DNA of 64,000 bases from Meghimatium bilineatum (taxonomy: Eukaryota > Mollusca > Gastropoda > Stylommatophora > Philomycidae): positions 7,317,501 through 7,381,500 of the forward strand of contig CM067302.1 in the NCBI GenBank assembly GCA_034231615.1, given 5' to 3'. The stretch's first letter is position 1. Every line of letters begins with the position of its first letter. Made by a program: the position numbers and the translations under genes. The notes under the pieces are model-generated. The model was given only the letters and a program-made list of their open reading frames with translations. It did no database searches and was not told the origin of the DNA. Below, piece by piece: positions 24,601-39,288 of this stretch.

Positions 24601-25140
24601 TGCAGTACACCCAATTTGTGAGTAATATGCCACAAAACACTGAGTTTTGACGTACTAAACAGCAAGAGACCTAATTTGTGTCTAATACGACAGTATTCTG
24701 ACGTATTATGCTGCATTACAACGAAATGATGTATAATAGGCCAGAATAGACAAAATTGAAGTGTAGTAAGCTTCAGAACAATGAATTTGTGAGTAATATG
24801 CCAGAATACACCGAGTTCTAACGTAGTACGCTAGAATACACTAAATTCGTGTGTCCAGACTGCAATTTCTGGTGTAGTAAGCTGCAGTACACCCAATTTG
24901 TGAGTAATATGCTATAGAACACTGAGTTTTGACGTACTAAACAGCAAGAGACCTAATTTGTGTCTAATACGACAGTATTCTGACGTTTTATGCTGAATTA
25001 CAACGGAATGATGTATAATAGGCCAGAATACACTCAATTCAAGTGTAGTACGCTGCAGTACACCGAATTTGTGAGTAATATGCCAGAATACACCGAGTTC
25101 TAACGTAGTACGCTAGAATACACCAAATTCGTGTGTCCAG

Positions 25141-28100
25141 ACTGCAATTTCTGGTGTAGTAAGCTTCAGTACACCCAATTTGTGAGTAATATGCCATAGA
25201 ACACTGAGTTTTGACGTACTAAACAGCAAGAGACCTAATTTGTGTCTAATACGACAGTATTCTGACGTATTATGCTGCATTACAACGAAATGATGTATAA
25301 TCGGCTACAAATTGGGTGTACTGCAGCTTACTACACCAGAAATTGCAGTGTGGACACACGAATTTAGTGTATTCTAGCGTACTACGTTAGAACTCGGTGT
25401 ATTCTGGCATATTACTCACAAATTCATTGTTCGGAAGCGTACTACACTTGAATTGAGTGTATTCTGGCCTATTATACATCATTTCGTTGTAATGCAGCAT
25501 AATACGTCAGAATACTGTCGTATTAGACACAAATTAGGTCTCTTGCTGTTTAGTACGTCAAAACTCAGTGTTCTATAGCATATTACTCACAAATTGAGTG
25601 TACTGCAGCTTACTACACCAGAAATTGCAGTGTGGACACACGAATTTAGTGTATTCTAGCGTACTACGTTAGAACTCGGTGTATTCTGGCATATTACTCA
25701 CAAATTCATTGTTCTGAAGCTTACTACACTTCAATTGAGTCTATTCTGGCCTATTATACATCATTTCGTTGTAATGCAGCATAATACGTCAGAATACTGT
25801 CGTATTAGACACAAATTAGGTCTCTTGCTGTTTAGTACGTCAAAACTCAGTGTTCTATGGCATATTACTCACAAATTGGGTGTACTGCAGCTTACTACAC
25901 AAGAAATTGCAGTCTGGACACACGAATTTAGTGTATTCTAGCGTACTACGTTAGAACTCGGTGTATGGCATATTACTCACAAATTCATTGTTCTGAAGCT
26001 TACTACAATTCAATTGAGTCTATTCTGGCCTATTATACATCATTTCGTTGTAATGCAGCATAATACGTCAGAATACTGTCGTATTAGACACAAATTAGGT
26101 CTCTTGCTGTTTAGTACGTCAAAACTCAGTGTTTTGTGGCATATTACTCACAAATTGGGTGTACTGCAGCTTACTACACCAGAAATTGCAGTCTGGACAC
26201 ACGAATTTGGTGTTTTCTAGCGTACTACGTTAGAACTCAGTGGTTTGTGGCATATTACTCACAAATTCGGTGTACTGCAGCTTACTACACTTGAATTGAG
26301 TGTATTCTGGCCTGTTACAAATGACTTCGGTGTTTTGCAGCTTAATAACTCAGAACACTGGCGAATTATACACAAATTAGTCTATTCGACTCAATTGAAG
26401 TGTAGTAAGCTTCAGAACAATGAATTTGTGAGTAATATGCCAGAATACACCGAGTTCTAACGTAGTACGCTAGAATATAATAAATTCGTGTGTCCAGACT
26501 GCAATTTCTGGTGTAGTAAGCTGCAGTACACCCAATTTGTGAGTAATATGCCATAGAACACTGAGTTTTGACGTACTAAACAGCAAGAGACCTAATTTGT
26601 GTCTAATACGACAGTATTCTGACGTTTTATGCTGCATTACAACGAAATGATGTATAATAGGCCAGAATACACTCAATTCAAGTGTAGTAAGCTGCAGTAC
26701 ACCCAATTTGTGAGTAATATGCCAGAATACACCGAGTTCTAACGTAGTACGCTAGAATACAATAAATTCGTGTGTCCAGACTGCAATTTCTGGTGTAGTA
26801 AGCTGCAGTACACCCAATTTGTGAGTAATGTGCCATAGAACACTGAGTTTTGACGTACTAAACAGCAAGAGACCTAATTTGTGTCTAATACGACAGTATT
26901 CTGACGTATTATGCTGCATTACAACGAAATGATGTATAATAGGCCAGAATAGACTCAATTGAAGTGTAGTAAGCTTCAGAACAATGAATTTGTGAGTAAT
27001 ATGCCAGAATACACCGAGTTCTAACGTAGTACGCTAGAATACACTAAATTCGTGTGTCCACACTGCAATTTCTGGTGTAGTAAGCTGCAGTACACCCAAT
27101 TTGTGATTAATATGCCATAGAACACTAAGTTTTGACGTACTAAACAGCAAGAGACCTAATTTGTGTATAATTCGCCAGTGTTCTGAGTTATTAAGCTGCA
27201 AAACAACGAAGTCATTTGTAACAGGCCAGAATACACTCAATTCAAGTGTAGTAAGCTGCAGTACACCGAATTTGTGAGTAATATGCCACAAACCACTGAG
27301 TTCTAACGTAGTACGCTAGAAAACACCAAATTCGTGTGTCCAGACTGCAATTTCTGGTGTAGTAAGCTGCAGTACACCCAATTTGTGAGTAATATGCCAC
27401 AAAACACTGAGTTTTGACGTACTAAACAGCAAGAGACCTAATTTGTGTCTAATACGACAGTATTCTGACGTATTATGCTGCATTACAACGAAATGATGTA
27501 TAATAGGCCAGAATAGACTCAATTGAATTGTAGTAAGCTTCAGAACAATGAATTTGTGAGTAATATGCCATACACCGAGTTCTAACGTAGTACGCTAGAA
27601 TACACTAAATTCGTGTGTCCAGACTGCAATTTCTTGTGTAGTAAGCTGCAGTACACCCAATTTGTGAGTAATATGCCATAGAACACTGAGTTTTGACGTA
27701 CTAAACAGCAAGAGACCTAATTTGTGTCTAATACGACAGTATTCTGACGTATTATGCTGCATTACAACGAAATGATGTATAATAGGCCAGAATAGACTCA
27801 ATTGAAGTGTAGTAAGCTTCAGAACAATGAATTTGTGAGTAATATGCCAGAATACACCGAGTTCTAACGTAGTACGCTAGAATACACTAAATTCGTGTGT
27901 CCACACTGCAATTTCTGGTGTAGTAAGCTGCAGTACACTCAATTTGTGAGTAATATGCTATAGAACACTGAGTTTTGACGTACTAAACAGCAAGAGACCT
28001 AATTTGTGTCTAATACGACAGTATTCTGACGTATTATGCTGCATTACAACGAAATGATGTATAATAGGCCAGAATACACTCAATTCAAGTGTAGTACGCT

Positions 28101-28340
28101 TCCGAACAATGAATTTGTGAGTAATATGCCAGAATACACCGAGTTCTAACGTAGTACGCTAGAATACACTAAATTCGTGTGTCCACACTGCAATTTCTGG
28201 TGTAGTAAGCTGCAGTACACCCAATTTGTGATTAATATGCCATAGAACATTAAGTTTTGACGTACTAAACAGCAAGAGACCTAATTTGTGTATAATTCGC
28301 CAGTGTTCTGAGTTATTAAGCTGCAAAACAACGAAGTCAT
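25141..28340. repeat. 3.2-kb duplicated segment containing an inversion, copy 2 (offset 4735)
   Basis: Partner of 20406-23605. The sequence to its left (about 24600-25140) is not the same as the left flank of copy 1. It resembles 17560-18080, with AGACAAAATTG, GCTATAG and AACGGAATG monomers in the same order. The duplication therefore captured the inversion but only about 165 bp on its left side. Confidence 0.89.
25307..26380 (-). repeat. Inverted satellite tract 2 (1074 bp)
   Basis: Exact structural copy of the first inverted tract, 4735 bp further on, with the same left joint (CGGCTA to CAAATTGGG) and the same right joint (AAATTAG, TCTATTC, GACTCAATT). Its complement matches forward 27156-28229. 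It has one private change (26330 G, where the first tract has T). It is the second and last orientation switch in the window. Confidence 0.93.
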
Positions 28341-30055
28341 GTGTAACAGGCCAGAATACACTCAATTCAAGTGTAGTAAGCTGCAGTACACCGAATTTGT
28401 GAGTAATATGCCACAAAACACTGAGTTCTAACGTAGTACGCTAGAAAACACCAAATTCGTGTGTCCAGGCTGCAATTTCTGGTGTAGTAAGCTGCAGTAC
28501 ACCCAATTTGTGAGTAATATGCCATAGAACACTGAGTTTTGACGTACTAAACAGCAAGAGACCTAATTTGTGTCTAATACGACAGTATTCTGACGTTTTA
28601 TGCTGCATTACAACGAAATGATGTATAATAGGCCAGAATACACTCAATTCAAGTGTAGTAAGCTGCAGTACACCCAATTTGTGAGTAATATGCCAGAATA
28701 CACCGAGTTCTAACGTAGTACGCTAGAATACAATAAATTCGTGTGTCCAGACTGCAATTTCTGGTGTAGTAAGCTGCAGTACACCCAATTTGTGAGTAAT
28801 ATGCCATAGAACACTGAGTTGTGACGTACTAAACAGCAAGAGACCTAATTTGTGTCTAATACGACAGTATTCTGACGTATTATGCTGCATTACAACGAAA
28901 TGATGTATAATAGGCCAGAATAGACTCAATTGAATTGTAGTAAGCTTCAGAACAATGAATTTGTGAGTAATATGCCATACACCGAGTTCTAACGTAGTAC
29001 GCTAGAATACACTAAATTCGTGTGTCCAGACTGCAATTTCTGGTGTAGTAAGCTGCAGTACACCCAATTTGTGAGTAATATGCCATAGAACACTGAGTTT
29101 TGACGTACTAAACAGCAAGAGACCTAATTTGTGTCTAATACTACAGTATTCTGACGTATTATGCTGCATTACAACGAAAAGATGTATAATAGGCCAGAAT
29201 ACACTCAATTGAAGTGTAGTAAGCTTCAGAACAATGAATTTGTGAGTAATATGCCAGAATACACCGAGTTCTAACGTAGTACGCTAGAATACACTAAATT
29301 CGTGTGTCCACACTGCAATTTCTGGTGTAGTAAGCTGCAGTACACCCAATTTGTGATTAATATGCCATAGAACATTAAGTTTTGACGTACTAAACAGCAA
29401 GAGACCTAATTTGTGTATAATTCGCCAGTGTTCTGAGTTATTAAGCTGCACAACAACGAAGTCATGTGTAACAGGCCAGAATACACTCAATTCAAGTGTA
29501 GTAAGCTGCAGTACACCGAATGTGTGAGTAATATGCCACAAAACACTGAGTTCTAACGTAGTACGCTAGAAAACACCAAATTCGTGTGTCCAGGCTGCAA
29601 TTTCTGGTGTAGTAAGCTGCAGTACACCCAATTTGTGAGTAATATGCCATAGAACACTGCGTTTTGACGTACTAAACAGCAAGAGACCTAATTTGTGTCT
29701 AATACGACAGTATTCTGACGTTTTATGCTGCATTACAACGAAATGATGTATAATAGGCCAGAATACACTCAATTCAAGTGTAGTAAGCTGCAGTACACCC
29801 AATTTGTGAGTAATATGCCAGAATACACCGAGTTCTAACGTAGTACGCTAGAATACAATAAATTCGTGTGTCCAGACTGCAATTTCTGGTGTAGTAAGCT
29901 GCAGTACACCCAATTTGTGAGCAATATGCCATAGAACACTGAGTTTTGACGTACTAAACAGCAAGAGACCTAATTTGTGTCTAATACGACAGTATTCTGA
30001 CGTATTATGCTGCATTACAACGAAATGATGTATAATAGGCCAGAATAGACTCAAT
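28159..30055 (+). repeat. 1125-bp-offset duplication (B-C-A series)
   Basis: B (28159), C (28441) and A (28723) are followed, after a fourth monomer shortened by 3 bp, by B (29284), C (29566) and A (29848). The offset of 1125 equals 4 x 282 minus 3. The copies differ at several sites (for example AAACAACG versus CACAACG in the second B unit, and ACTGAG versus ACTGCG in the second C unit), so this pair is older than the 5498 or 4735 pairs. Confidence 0.8.
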
Positions 30056-30983
30056 TGAAGTGTAGTAAGCTTCAGAACAATGAATTTGTGAGTAATATGC
30101 CAGAATACACCGAGTTCTAACGTAGTACGCTAGAATACACTAAATTCGTGTGTCACTGCAATTTCTGGTGTAGTAAGCTGCAGTACACCCAATTTGTGAT
30201 TAATATGCCATAGAACACTAAGTTTTGACGTACTAAACAGCAAGAGACCTAATTTGTGTATAATTCGCCAGTGTTCTGAGTTATTAAGCTGCAAAACAAC
30301 GAAGTCATGTGTAACAGGCCAGAATACACTCAATTCAAGTGTAGTAAGCTGCAGTACACCGAATTTGTGAGTAATATGCCACAAAACACTGAGTTCTAAC
30401 GTAGTACGCTAGAAAACACCAAATTCGTGTGTCCAGACTGCAATTTCTGGTGTAGTAAGCTGCAGTACACCCAATTTGTGAGTAATATGCCACAAAACAC
30501 TGAGTTTTGACGTACTAAACAGCAAGAGACCTAATTTGTGTCTAATACGACAGTATTCTGACGTATTATGCTGCATTACAACGAAATGATGTATAATAGG
30601 CCAGAATAGACAAAATTGAAGTGTAGTAAGCTTCAGAACAATGAATTTGTGAGTAATATGCCAGAATACACCGAGTTCTAACGTAGTACGCTAGAATACA
30701 ATAAATTCGTGTGTCCAGACTGCAATTTCTGGTGTAGTAAGCTGCAGTACACCCAATTTGTGAGTAATATGCCATAGAACACTGAGTTTTGACGTACTAA
30801 ACAGCAAGAGACCTAATTTGTGTCTAATACGACAGTATTCTGACGTATTATGCTGCATTACAACGAAATGATGTATAATAGGCCAGAATAGACTCAATTG
30901 AAGTGTAGTAAGCTTCAGAACAATGAATTTGTGAGTAATATGCCAGAATACACCGAGTTCTAACGTAGTACGCTAGAATACAC

Positions 30984-33900
30984 TAAATTCGTGTGTCCAG
31001 ACTGCAATTTCTGGTGTAGTAAGCTGCAGTACACCCAATTTGTGAGCAATATGCCATAGAACACTGAGTTTTGACGTACTAAACAGCAAGAGACCTAATT
31101 TGTGTCTAATACGACAGTATTCTGACGTATTATGCTGCATTACAACGAAATGATGTATAATAGGCCAGAATAGACTCAATTGAAGTGTAGTAAGCTTCAG
31201 AACAATGAATTTGTGAGTAATATGCCAGAATACACCGATTTCTAACGTAGTACGCTAGAATACACTAAATTCGTGTGTCCACACTGCAATTTCTGGTGTA
31301 GTAAGCTGCAGTACACCCAATTTGTGATTAATATGCCATAGAACACTAAGTTTTGACGCACTAAACAGCAAGAGACCTAATTTGTGTATAATTCGCCAGT
31401 GTTCTGAGTTATTAAGCTGCAAAACAACGAAGTCATGTGTAACAGGCCAGAATACACTCAATTCAAGTGTAGTAAGCTGCAGTACACCGAATTTGTGAGT
31501 AATATGCCACAAAACACTGAGTTCTAACGTAGTACGCTAGAAAACACCAAATTCGTGTGTCCAGACTGCAATTTCTGGTGTAGTAAGCTGCAGTACACCC
31601 AATTTGTGAGTAATATGCCACAAAACACTGAGTTTTGACGTACTAAACAGCAAGAGACCTAATTTGTGTCTAATACGACAGTATTCTGACGTATTATGCT
31701 GCATTACAACGAAATGATGTATAATAGGCCAGAATAGACAAAATTGAAGTGTAGTAAGCTTCAGAACAATGAATTTGTGAGTAATATGCCAGAATACACC
31801 GAGTTCTAAGGTAGTACGCTAGAATACAATAAATTCGTGTGTCCAGACTGCAATTTCTGGTGTAGTAAGCTGCAGTACACCCAATTTGTGAGTAATATGC
31901 CATAGAACACTGAGTTTTGACGTACTAAACAGCAAGAGACCTAATTTGTGTCTAATACGACAGTATTCTGACGTATTATGCTGCATTACAACGAAATGAT
32001 GTATAATAGGTCAGAATAGACTCAATTGAAGTGTAGTAAGCTTCAGAACAATGAATTTGTGAGTAATATGCCAGAATACACCGAGTTCTAACGTAGTACG
32101 CTAGAATACACTAAATTCGTGTGTCCAGACTGCGAGTAATATGCCAGAATACACCGAGTTCTAACGTAGTACGCTAGAATACACCAAATTCGTGTGTCCA
32201 GGCTGCAATTTCTGGTGTAGTAAGCTGCAGTACACCCAATTTGTGAGTAATATGCCATAGAACACTGAGTTTTGACGTACTAAACAGCAAGAGACCTAAT
32301 TTGTGTCTAATACGACAGTATTCTGACGTTTTATGCTGCATTACAACGAAATGATGTATAATAGGCCAGAATACACTCAATTCAAGTGTAGTAAGCTGCA
32401 GTACACCCAATTTGTGAGTAATATGCCAGAATACACCGAGTTCTAACGTAGTACGCTAGAATACAATAAATTCGTGTGTCCAGACTGCAATTTCTGGTGT
32501 AGTAAGCTGCAGTACACCCAATTTGTGAGTAATGTGCCATAGAACACTGAGTTTTGACGTACTAAACAGCAAGAGACCTAATTTGTGTCTAATACGACAG
32601 TATTCTGACGTATTATGCTGCATTACAACGAAATGATGTATAATAGGCCAGAATACACTCAATTCAAGTGTAGTACGCTTCCGAACAATGAATTTGTGAG
32701 TAATATGCCAGAATACACCGAGTTCTAACGTAGTACGCTAGAATACACTAAATTCGTGTGTCCACACTGCAATTTCTGGTGTAGTAAGCTGCAGTACACC
32801 CAATTTGTGATTAATATGCCATAGAACATTAAGTTTTGACGTACTAAACAGCAAGAGACCTAATTTGTGTATAATTCGCCAGTGTTCTGAGTTATTAAGC
32901 TGCAAAACAACGAAGTCATGTGTAACAGGCCAGAATACACTCAATTCAAGTGTAGTAAGCTGCAGTACACCGAATTTGTGAGTAATATGCCACAAAACAC
33001 TGAGTTCTAACGTAGTACGCTAGAAAACACCAAATTCGTGTGTCCAGGCTGCAATTTCTGGTGTAGTAAGCTGCAGTACACCCAATTTGTGAGTAATATG
33101 CCATAGAACACTGAGTTTTGACGTACTAAACAGCAAGAGACCTAATTTGTGTCTAATACGACAGTATTCTGACGTTTTATGCTGCATTACAACGAAATGA
33201 TGTATAATAGGCCAGAATACACTCAATTCAAGTGTAGTAAGCTGCAGTACACCCAATTTGTGAGTAATATGCCAGAATACACCGAGTTCTAACGTAGTAC
33301 GCTAGAATACAATAAATTCGTGTGTCCAGACTGCAATTTCTGGTGTAGTAAGCTGCAGTACACCCAATTTGTGAGTAATATGCCATAGAACACTGAGTTT
33401 TGACGTACTAAACAGCAAGAGACCTAATTTGTGTCTAATACGACAGTATTCTGACGTTTTATGCTGCATTACAACGGAATGATGTATAATAGGCCAGAAT
33501 ACACTCAATTCAAGTGTAGTACGCTGCAGTACACCCAATTTGTGAGTAATATGCCAGAATACACCGAGTTCTAACGTAGTACGCTAGAATACACCAAATT
33601 CGTGTGTCCAGACTGCAATTTCTGGTGTAGTAAGCTTCAGTACACCCAATTTGTGAGTAATATGCCATAGAACACTGAGTTTTGACGTACTAAACAGCAA
33701 GAGACCTAATTTGTGTCTAATACGACAGTATTCTGACGTATTATGCTGCATTACAACGAAATGATGTATAAGCGGCTAGAATAGACTCAATTGAAGTGTA
33801 GTAAGCTTCAGAACAATGAATTTGTGAGTAATATGCCAGAATACACCGAGTTCTAACGTAGTACGCTAGAATACAATAAATTCGTGTGTCCAGACTGCAA

Positions 33901-34629
33901 TTTCTGGTGTAGTAAGCTGCAGTACACCCAATTTGTGAGTAATATGCCATAGAACACTGAGTTTTGACGTACTAAACAGCAAGAGACCTAATTTGTGTCT
34001 AATACGACAGTATTCTGACGTTTTATGCTGCATTACAACGAAATGATGTATAATAGGCCAGAATACACTCAATTCAAGTGTAGTAAGCTGCAGTACACCC
34101 AATTTGTGAGTAATATGCCAGAATACACCGAGTTCTAACGTAGTACGCTAGAATACAATAAATTCGTGTGTCCAGACTGCAATTTCAGGTGTAGTAAGCT
34201 GCAGTACACCCAATTTGTGAGTAATGTGCCATAGAACACTGAGTTTTGACGTACTAAACAGCAAGAGACCTAATTTGTGTCTAATACGACAGTATTCTGA
34301 CGTATTATGCTGCATTACAACGGAATGATGTATAATAGGCCAGAATAGACTCAATTGAAGTTTAGTAAGCTTCAGAACAATGAATTTGTGAGTAATATGC
34401 CAGAATACACCGAGTTCTAACGTAGTACGCTAGAATACACTAAATTCGTGTGTCCACACTGCAATTTCTGGTGTAGTAAGCTGCAGTACACCCAATTTGT
34501 GAGTAATATGCTATAGAACACTGAGTTTTGACGTACTAAACAGCAAGAGACCTAATTTGTGTCTAATACGACAGTATTCTGACGTATTATGCTGCATTAC
34601 AACGAAATGATGTATAATAGGCCAGAATA
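30984..34629 (+). repeat. 3.65-kb HOR segment, copy 1 (offset 8880)
   Basis: About 13 monomers including the 73-bp duplication at 32134, recurring at 39864-43509. The differences I noticed are 31239 T/G, 31359 C/T, 31810 G/C and 33772 G/T. In each case the first copy holds the unusual base, so its changes look private and later than the duplication. The edges diverge at 30983/39863 and 34630/43510. Offset 8880 is 31 x 282 plus 138, consistent with two 73-bp duplications and a few short deletions between the copies. Confidence 0.86.
33020..33301 (+). repeat. Reference type C monomer (GACGTTTTATG, B-like 3' end)
   Basis: This is a 282-bp unit with type A sequence in its first half (TCTAATACGACAG present), a diagnostic GACGTTTTATG where type A has GACGTATTATG, and an end resembling type B (CACTCAATTCAAG followed by CTGCAG). 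It looks like an A/B mosaic that has become a stable class. Clear further copies start at 1635, 3324, 6287, 8049, 10020, 11785, 13547, 16082, 16928, 18689, 21735, 26470, 28441, 29566, 32174, 33302, 33866, 36401, 39571, 41054, 41900, 42182, 42746, 44717, 48380, 50142, 53309, 54152, 57598, 58441, 61889, 62171 and 63014. A subset (for example 33302, 42182, 53309) also carries AACGGAATG and GTAGTACGCTGCAG. In many cases a C unit directly follows a B unit (B at 32738, C at 33020). Confidence 0.88.
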
Positions 34630-35076
34630 CACTCAATTCAAGTGTAGTACGCTTCAGAACAATGAATTTGTGAGTAATATGCCAGAATACACCGAGTTCT
34701 AACGTAGTACGCTAGAATACACTAAATTCGTGTGTCCACACTGCAATTTCTGGTGTAGTAAGCTGCAGTACACCCAATTTGTGATTAATATGCCATAGAA
34801 CACTAAGTTTTGACGTACTAAACAGCAAGAGACCTAATTTGTGTATAATTCGCCAGTGTTCTGAGTTATTAGGCTGCAAAACAACGAAGTCATGTGTAAC
34901 AGGCCAGAATACACTCAATTCAAGTGTAGTAAGCTGCAGTACACCGAATTTGTGAGTAATATGCCACAAACCACTGAGTTCTAACGTAGTACGCTAGAAT
35001 ACACCAAATTCGTGTGTCCAGACTGCAATTTCTGGTGTAGTAAGCTTCAGTACACCCAATTTGTGAGTAATATGCC

Positions 35077-37505
35077 ATAGAACACTGAGTTTTGACGTAC
35101 TAAACAGCAAGAGACCTAATTTGTGTCTAATACGACAGTATTCTGACGTATTATGCTGCATTACAACGAAATGATGTATAATAGGCCAGAATAGACTCAC
35201 ATCTAGTGTAGTTATCTTCAGAACAATGAATTTGTGAGTAATATGCCAGAATACACCGAGTTCTAACGTAGTACGCTAGAATACACTAAATTCGTGTGTC
35301 CAGACTGCAATTTCTGGTGTAGTAAGCTGCAGTACACCCAATTTGTGATTAATATACCATAGAACACTGAGTTTTGACGTACTAAACAGCAAGAGACCTA
35401 ATTTGTGTCTAATACGACAGTATTCTGACGTATTATGCTGCATTACAACGAAATGATGTATAATAGGCTAGAATAGACTCAATTGAAGTGTAGTAAGCTG
35501 CAGTACACCCAATTTGTGAGTAATATGCCAGAATACACCGAGTTCTAACGTAGTACGCTAGAATACAATAAATTCGTGTGTCCAGACTGCAATTTCTGGT
35601 GTAGTAAGCTGCAGTACACCCAATTTGTGAGTAATGTGCCATAGAACACTGAGTTTTGACGTACTAAACAGCAAGAGACCTAATTTGTGTCTAATACGAC
35701 AGTATTCTGACGTATTATGCTGCATTACAACGAAATGATGTATAATAGGCCAGAATAGACTCAATTGAAGTGTAGTAAGCTTCAGAACAATGAATTTGTG
35801 AGTAATATGCCAGAATACACCGAGTTCTAACGTAGTACGCTAGAATACACTAAATTCGTGTGTCCACACTGCAATTTCTGGTGTAGTAAGCTGCAGTACA
35901 CCCAATTTGTGATTAATATGCCATAGAACACTAAGTTTTGACGTACTAAACAGCAAGAGACCTAATTTGTGTATAATTCGCCAGTGTTCTGAGTTATTAG
36001 GCTGCAAAACAACGAAGTCATGTGTAACAGGCCAGAATACACTCAATTCAAGTGTAGTAAGCAGCAGTACACCGAATTTGTGAGTAATATGCCACAAAAC
36101 ACTGAGTTCTAACGTAGTACGCTAGAAAACACCAAATTCGTGTGTTCAGACTGCAATTTCTGGTGTAGTAAGCTGCAGTACACCCAATTTGTGAGTAATA
36201 TGCCATAGAACACTGAGTTTTGACGTACTAAACAGCAAGAGACCTAATTTGTGTCTAATACGACAGTATTCTGACGTTTTATGCTGCATTACAACGAAAT
36301 GATGTATAATAGGCCAGAATACACTCAATTGAATTGTAGTAAGCTTCAGAACAATGAATTTGTGAGTAATATGCCATACACCGAGTTCTAACGTAGTACG
36401 CTAGAATACACTAAATTCGTGTGTCCAGACTGCAATTTCTGGTGTAGTAAGCTGCAGTACACCCAATTTGTGAGTAATATGCCATAGAACACTGAGTTTT
36501 GACGTACTAAACAGCAAGAGACCTAATTTGTGTCTAATACGACAGTATTCTGACGTTTTATGCTGCATTACAACGAAATGATGTATAATAGGCCAGAATA
36601 CACTCAATTCAAGTGTAGTAAGCTGCAGTACACCCAATTTGTGAGTAATATGCCAGAATACACCGAGTTCTAACGTAGTACGCTAGAATACAATAAATTC
36701 GTGTGTCCAGACTGCAATTTCAGGTGTAGTAAGCTGCAGTACACCCAATTTGTGAGTAATGTGCCATAGAACACTGAGTTTTGACGTACTAAACAGCAAG
36801 AGACCTAATTTGTGTCTAATACGACAGTATTCTGACGTATTATGCTGCATTACAACGGAATGATGTATAATAGGCCAGAATAGACTCAATTGAAGTTTAG
36901 TAAGCTTCAGAACAATGAATTTGTGAGTAATATGCCAGAATACACCGAGTTCTAACGTAGTACGCTAGAATACACTAAATTCGTGTGTCCACACTGCAAT
37001 TTCTGGTGTAGTAAGCTGCAGTACACCCAATTTGTGAGTAATATGCTATAGAACACTGAGTTTTGACGTACTAAACAGCAAGAGACCTAATTTGTGTCTA
37101 ATACGACAGTATTCTGACGTATTATGCTGCATTACAACGAAATGATGTATAATAGGCCAGAATACACTCAATTCAAGTGTAGTACGCTTCAGAACAATGA
37201 ATTTGTGAGTAATATGCCAGAATACACCGAGTTCTAACGTAGTACGCTAGAATACATTAAATTCGTGTGTCCACACTGCAATTTCTGGTGTAGTAAGCTG
37301 CAGTACACCCAATTTGTGATTAATATGCCATAGAACACTAAGTTTTGACGTACTAAACAGCAACAGACCTAATTTGTGTATAATTCGCCAGTGTTCTGAG
37401 TTATTAGGCTGCAAAACAACGAAGTCATGTGTAACAGGCCAGAATACACTCAATTCAAGTGTAGTAAGCTGCAGTACACCGAATTTGTGAGTAATATGCC
37501 ACAAA
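35077..37505 (+). repeat. 2.43-kb HOR segment, copy 1 (offset 8316)
   Basis: About 8.6 monomers, recurring at 43393-45821. The differences noticed are 35356 A/G, 36146 T/C and 37364 C/G, again with the rarer base in the left copy. It contains the CACATCTAG patch (35198) and type B units with TTATTAGGCTGC, a variant found only right of 34.7 kb. Confidence 0.84.
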
Positions 37506-39288
37506 ACACTGAGTTCTAACGTAGTACGCTAGAAAACACCAAATTCGTGTGTCCAGACTGCAATTTCTGGTGTAGTAAGCTGCAGTACACCCAATTTGTG
37601 AGTAATATGCCACAAAACACTGAGTTTTGACGTACTAAACAGCAAGAGACCTAATTTGTGTCTAATACGACAGTATTCTGACGTATTATGCTGCATTACA
37701 ACGAAATGATGTATAATAGGCCAGAATAGACAAAATTGAAGTGTAGTAAGCTTCAGAACAATGAATTTGTGAGTAATATGCCAGAATACACCGAGTTCTA
37801 ACGTAGTACGCTAGAATACAATAAATTCGTGTGTCCAGACTGCAATTTCTGGTGTAGTAAGCTGCAGTACACCCAATTTGTGAGTAATATGCCATAGAAC
37901 ACTGAGTTTTGACGTACTAAACAGCAAGAGACCTAATTTGTGTCTAATACGACAGTATTCTGACGTATTATGCTGCATTACAACGAAATGATGTATAATA
38001 GGCCAGAATAGACTCAATTGAAGTGTAGTAAGCTTCAGAACAATGAATTTGTGAGTAATATGCCAGAATACACCGAGTTCTAACGTAGTACGCTAGAATA
38101 CACTAAATTCGTGTGTCCAGACTGCGAGTAATATGCCAGAATACACCGAGTTCTAACGTAGTACGCTAGAATACACCAAATTCGTGTGTCCAGGCTGCAA
38201 TTTCTGGTGTAGTAAGCTGCAGTACACCCAATTTGTGAGTAATATGCCATAGAACACTGAGTTTTGACGTACTAAACAGCAAGAGACCTAATTTGTGTCT
38301 AATACGACAGTATTCTGACGTTTTATGCTGCATTACAACGAAATGATGTATTAGGCCAGAATACACTCAATTCAAGTGTAGTAAGCTGCAGTACACCCAA
38401 TTTGTGAGTAATATGCCAGAATACACCGAGTTCTAACGTAGTACGCTAGAATACAATAAATTCGTGTGTCCAGACTGCAATTTCTGGTGTAGTAAGCTGC
38501 AGTACACCCAATTTGTGAGCAATATGCCATAGAACACTGAGTTTTGACGTACTAAACAGCAAGAGACCTAATTTGTGTCTAATACGACAGTATTCTGACG
38601 TATTATGCTGCATTACAACGAAATGATGTATAATAGGCCAGAATAGACTCAATTGAAGTGTAGTAAGCTTCAGAACAATGAATTTGTGAGTAATATGCCA
38701 GAATACACCGAGTTCTAACGTAGTACGCTAGAATACACTAAATTCGTGTGTCCACACTGCAATTTCTGGTGTAGTAAGCTGCAGTACACCCAATTTGTGA
38801 TTAATATGCCATAGAACACTAAGTTTTGACGTACTAAACAGCAAGAGACCTAATTTGTGTATAATTCGCCAGTGTTCTGAGTTATTAAGCTGCAAAACAA
38901 CGAAGTCATGTGTAACAGGCCAGAATACACTCAATTCAAGTGTAGTAAGCTGCAGTACACCGAATTTGTGAGTAATATGCCACAAAACACTGAGTTCTAA
39001 CGTAGTACGCTAGAAAACACCAAATTCGTGTGTCCAGACTGCAATTTCTGGTGTAGTAAGCTGCAGTACACCCAATTTGTGAGTAATATGCCACAAAACA
39101 CTGAGTTTTGACGTACTAAACAGCAAGAGACCTAATTTGTGTCTAATACGACAGTATTCTGACGTATTATGCTGCATTACAACGAAATGATGTATAATAG
39201 GCCAGAATAGACTCAATTGAATTGTAGTAAGCTTCAGAACAATGAATTTGTGAGTAATATGCCATACACCGAGTTCTAACGTAGTACG

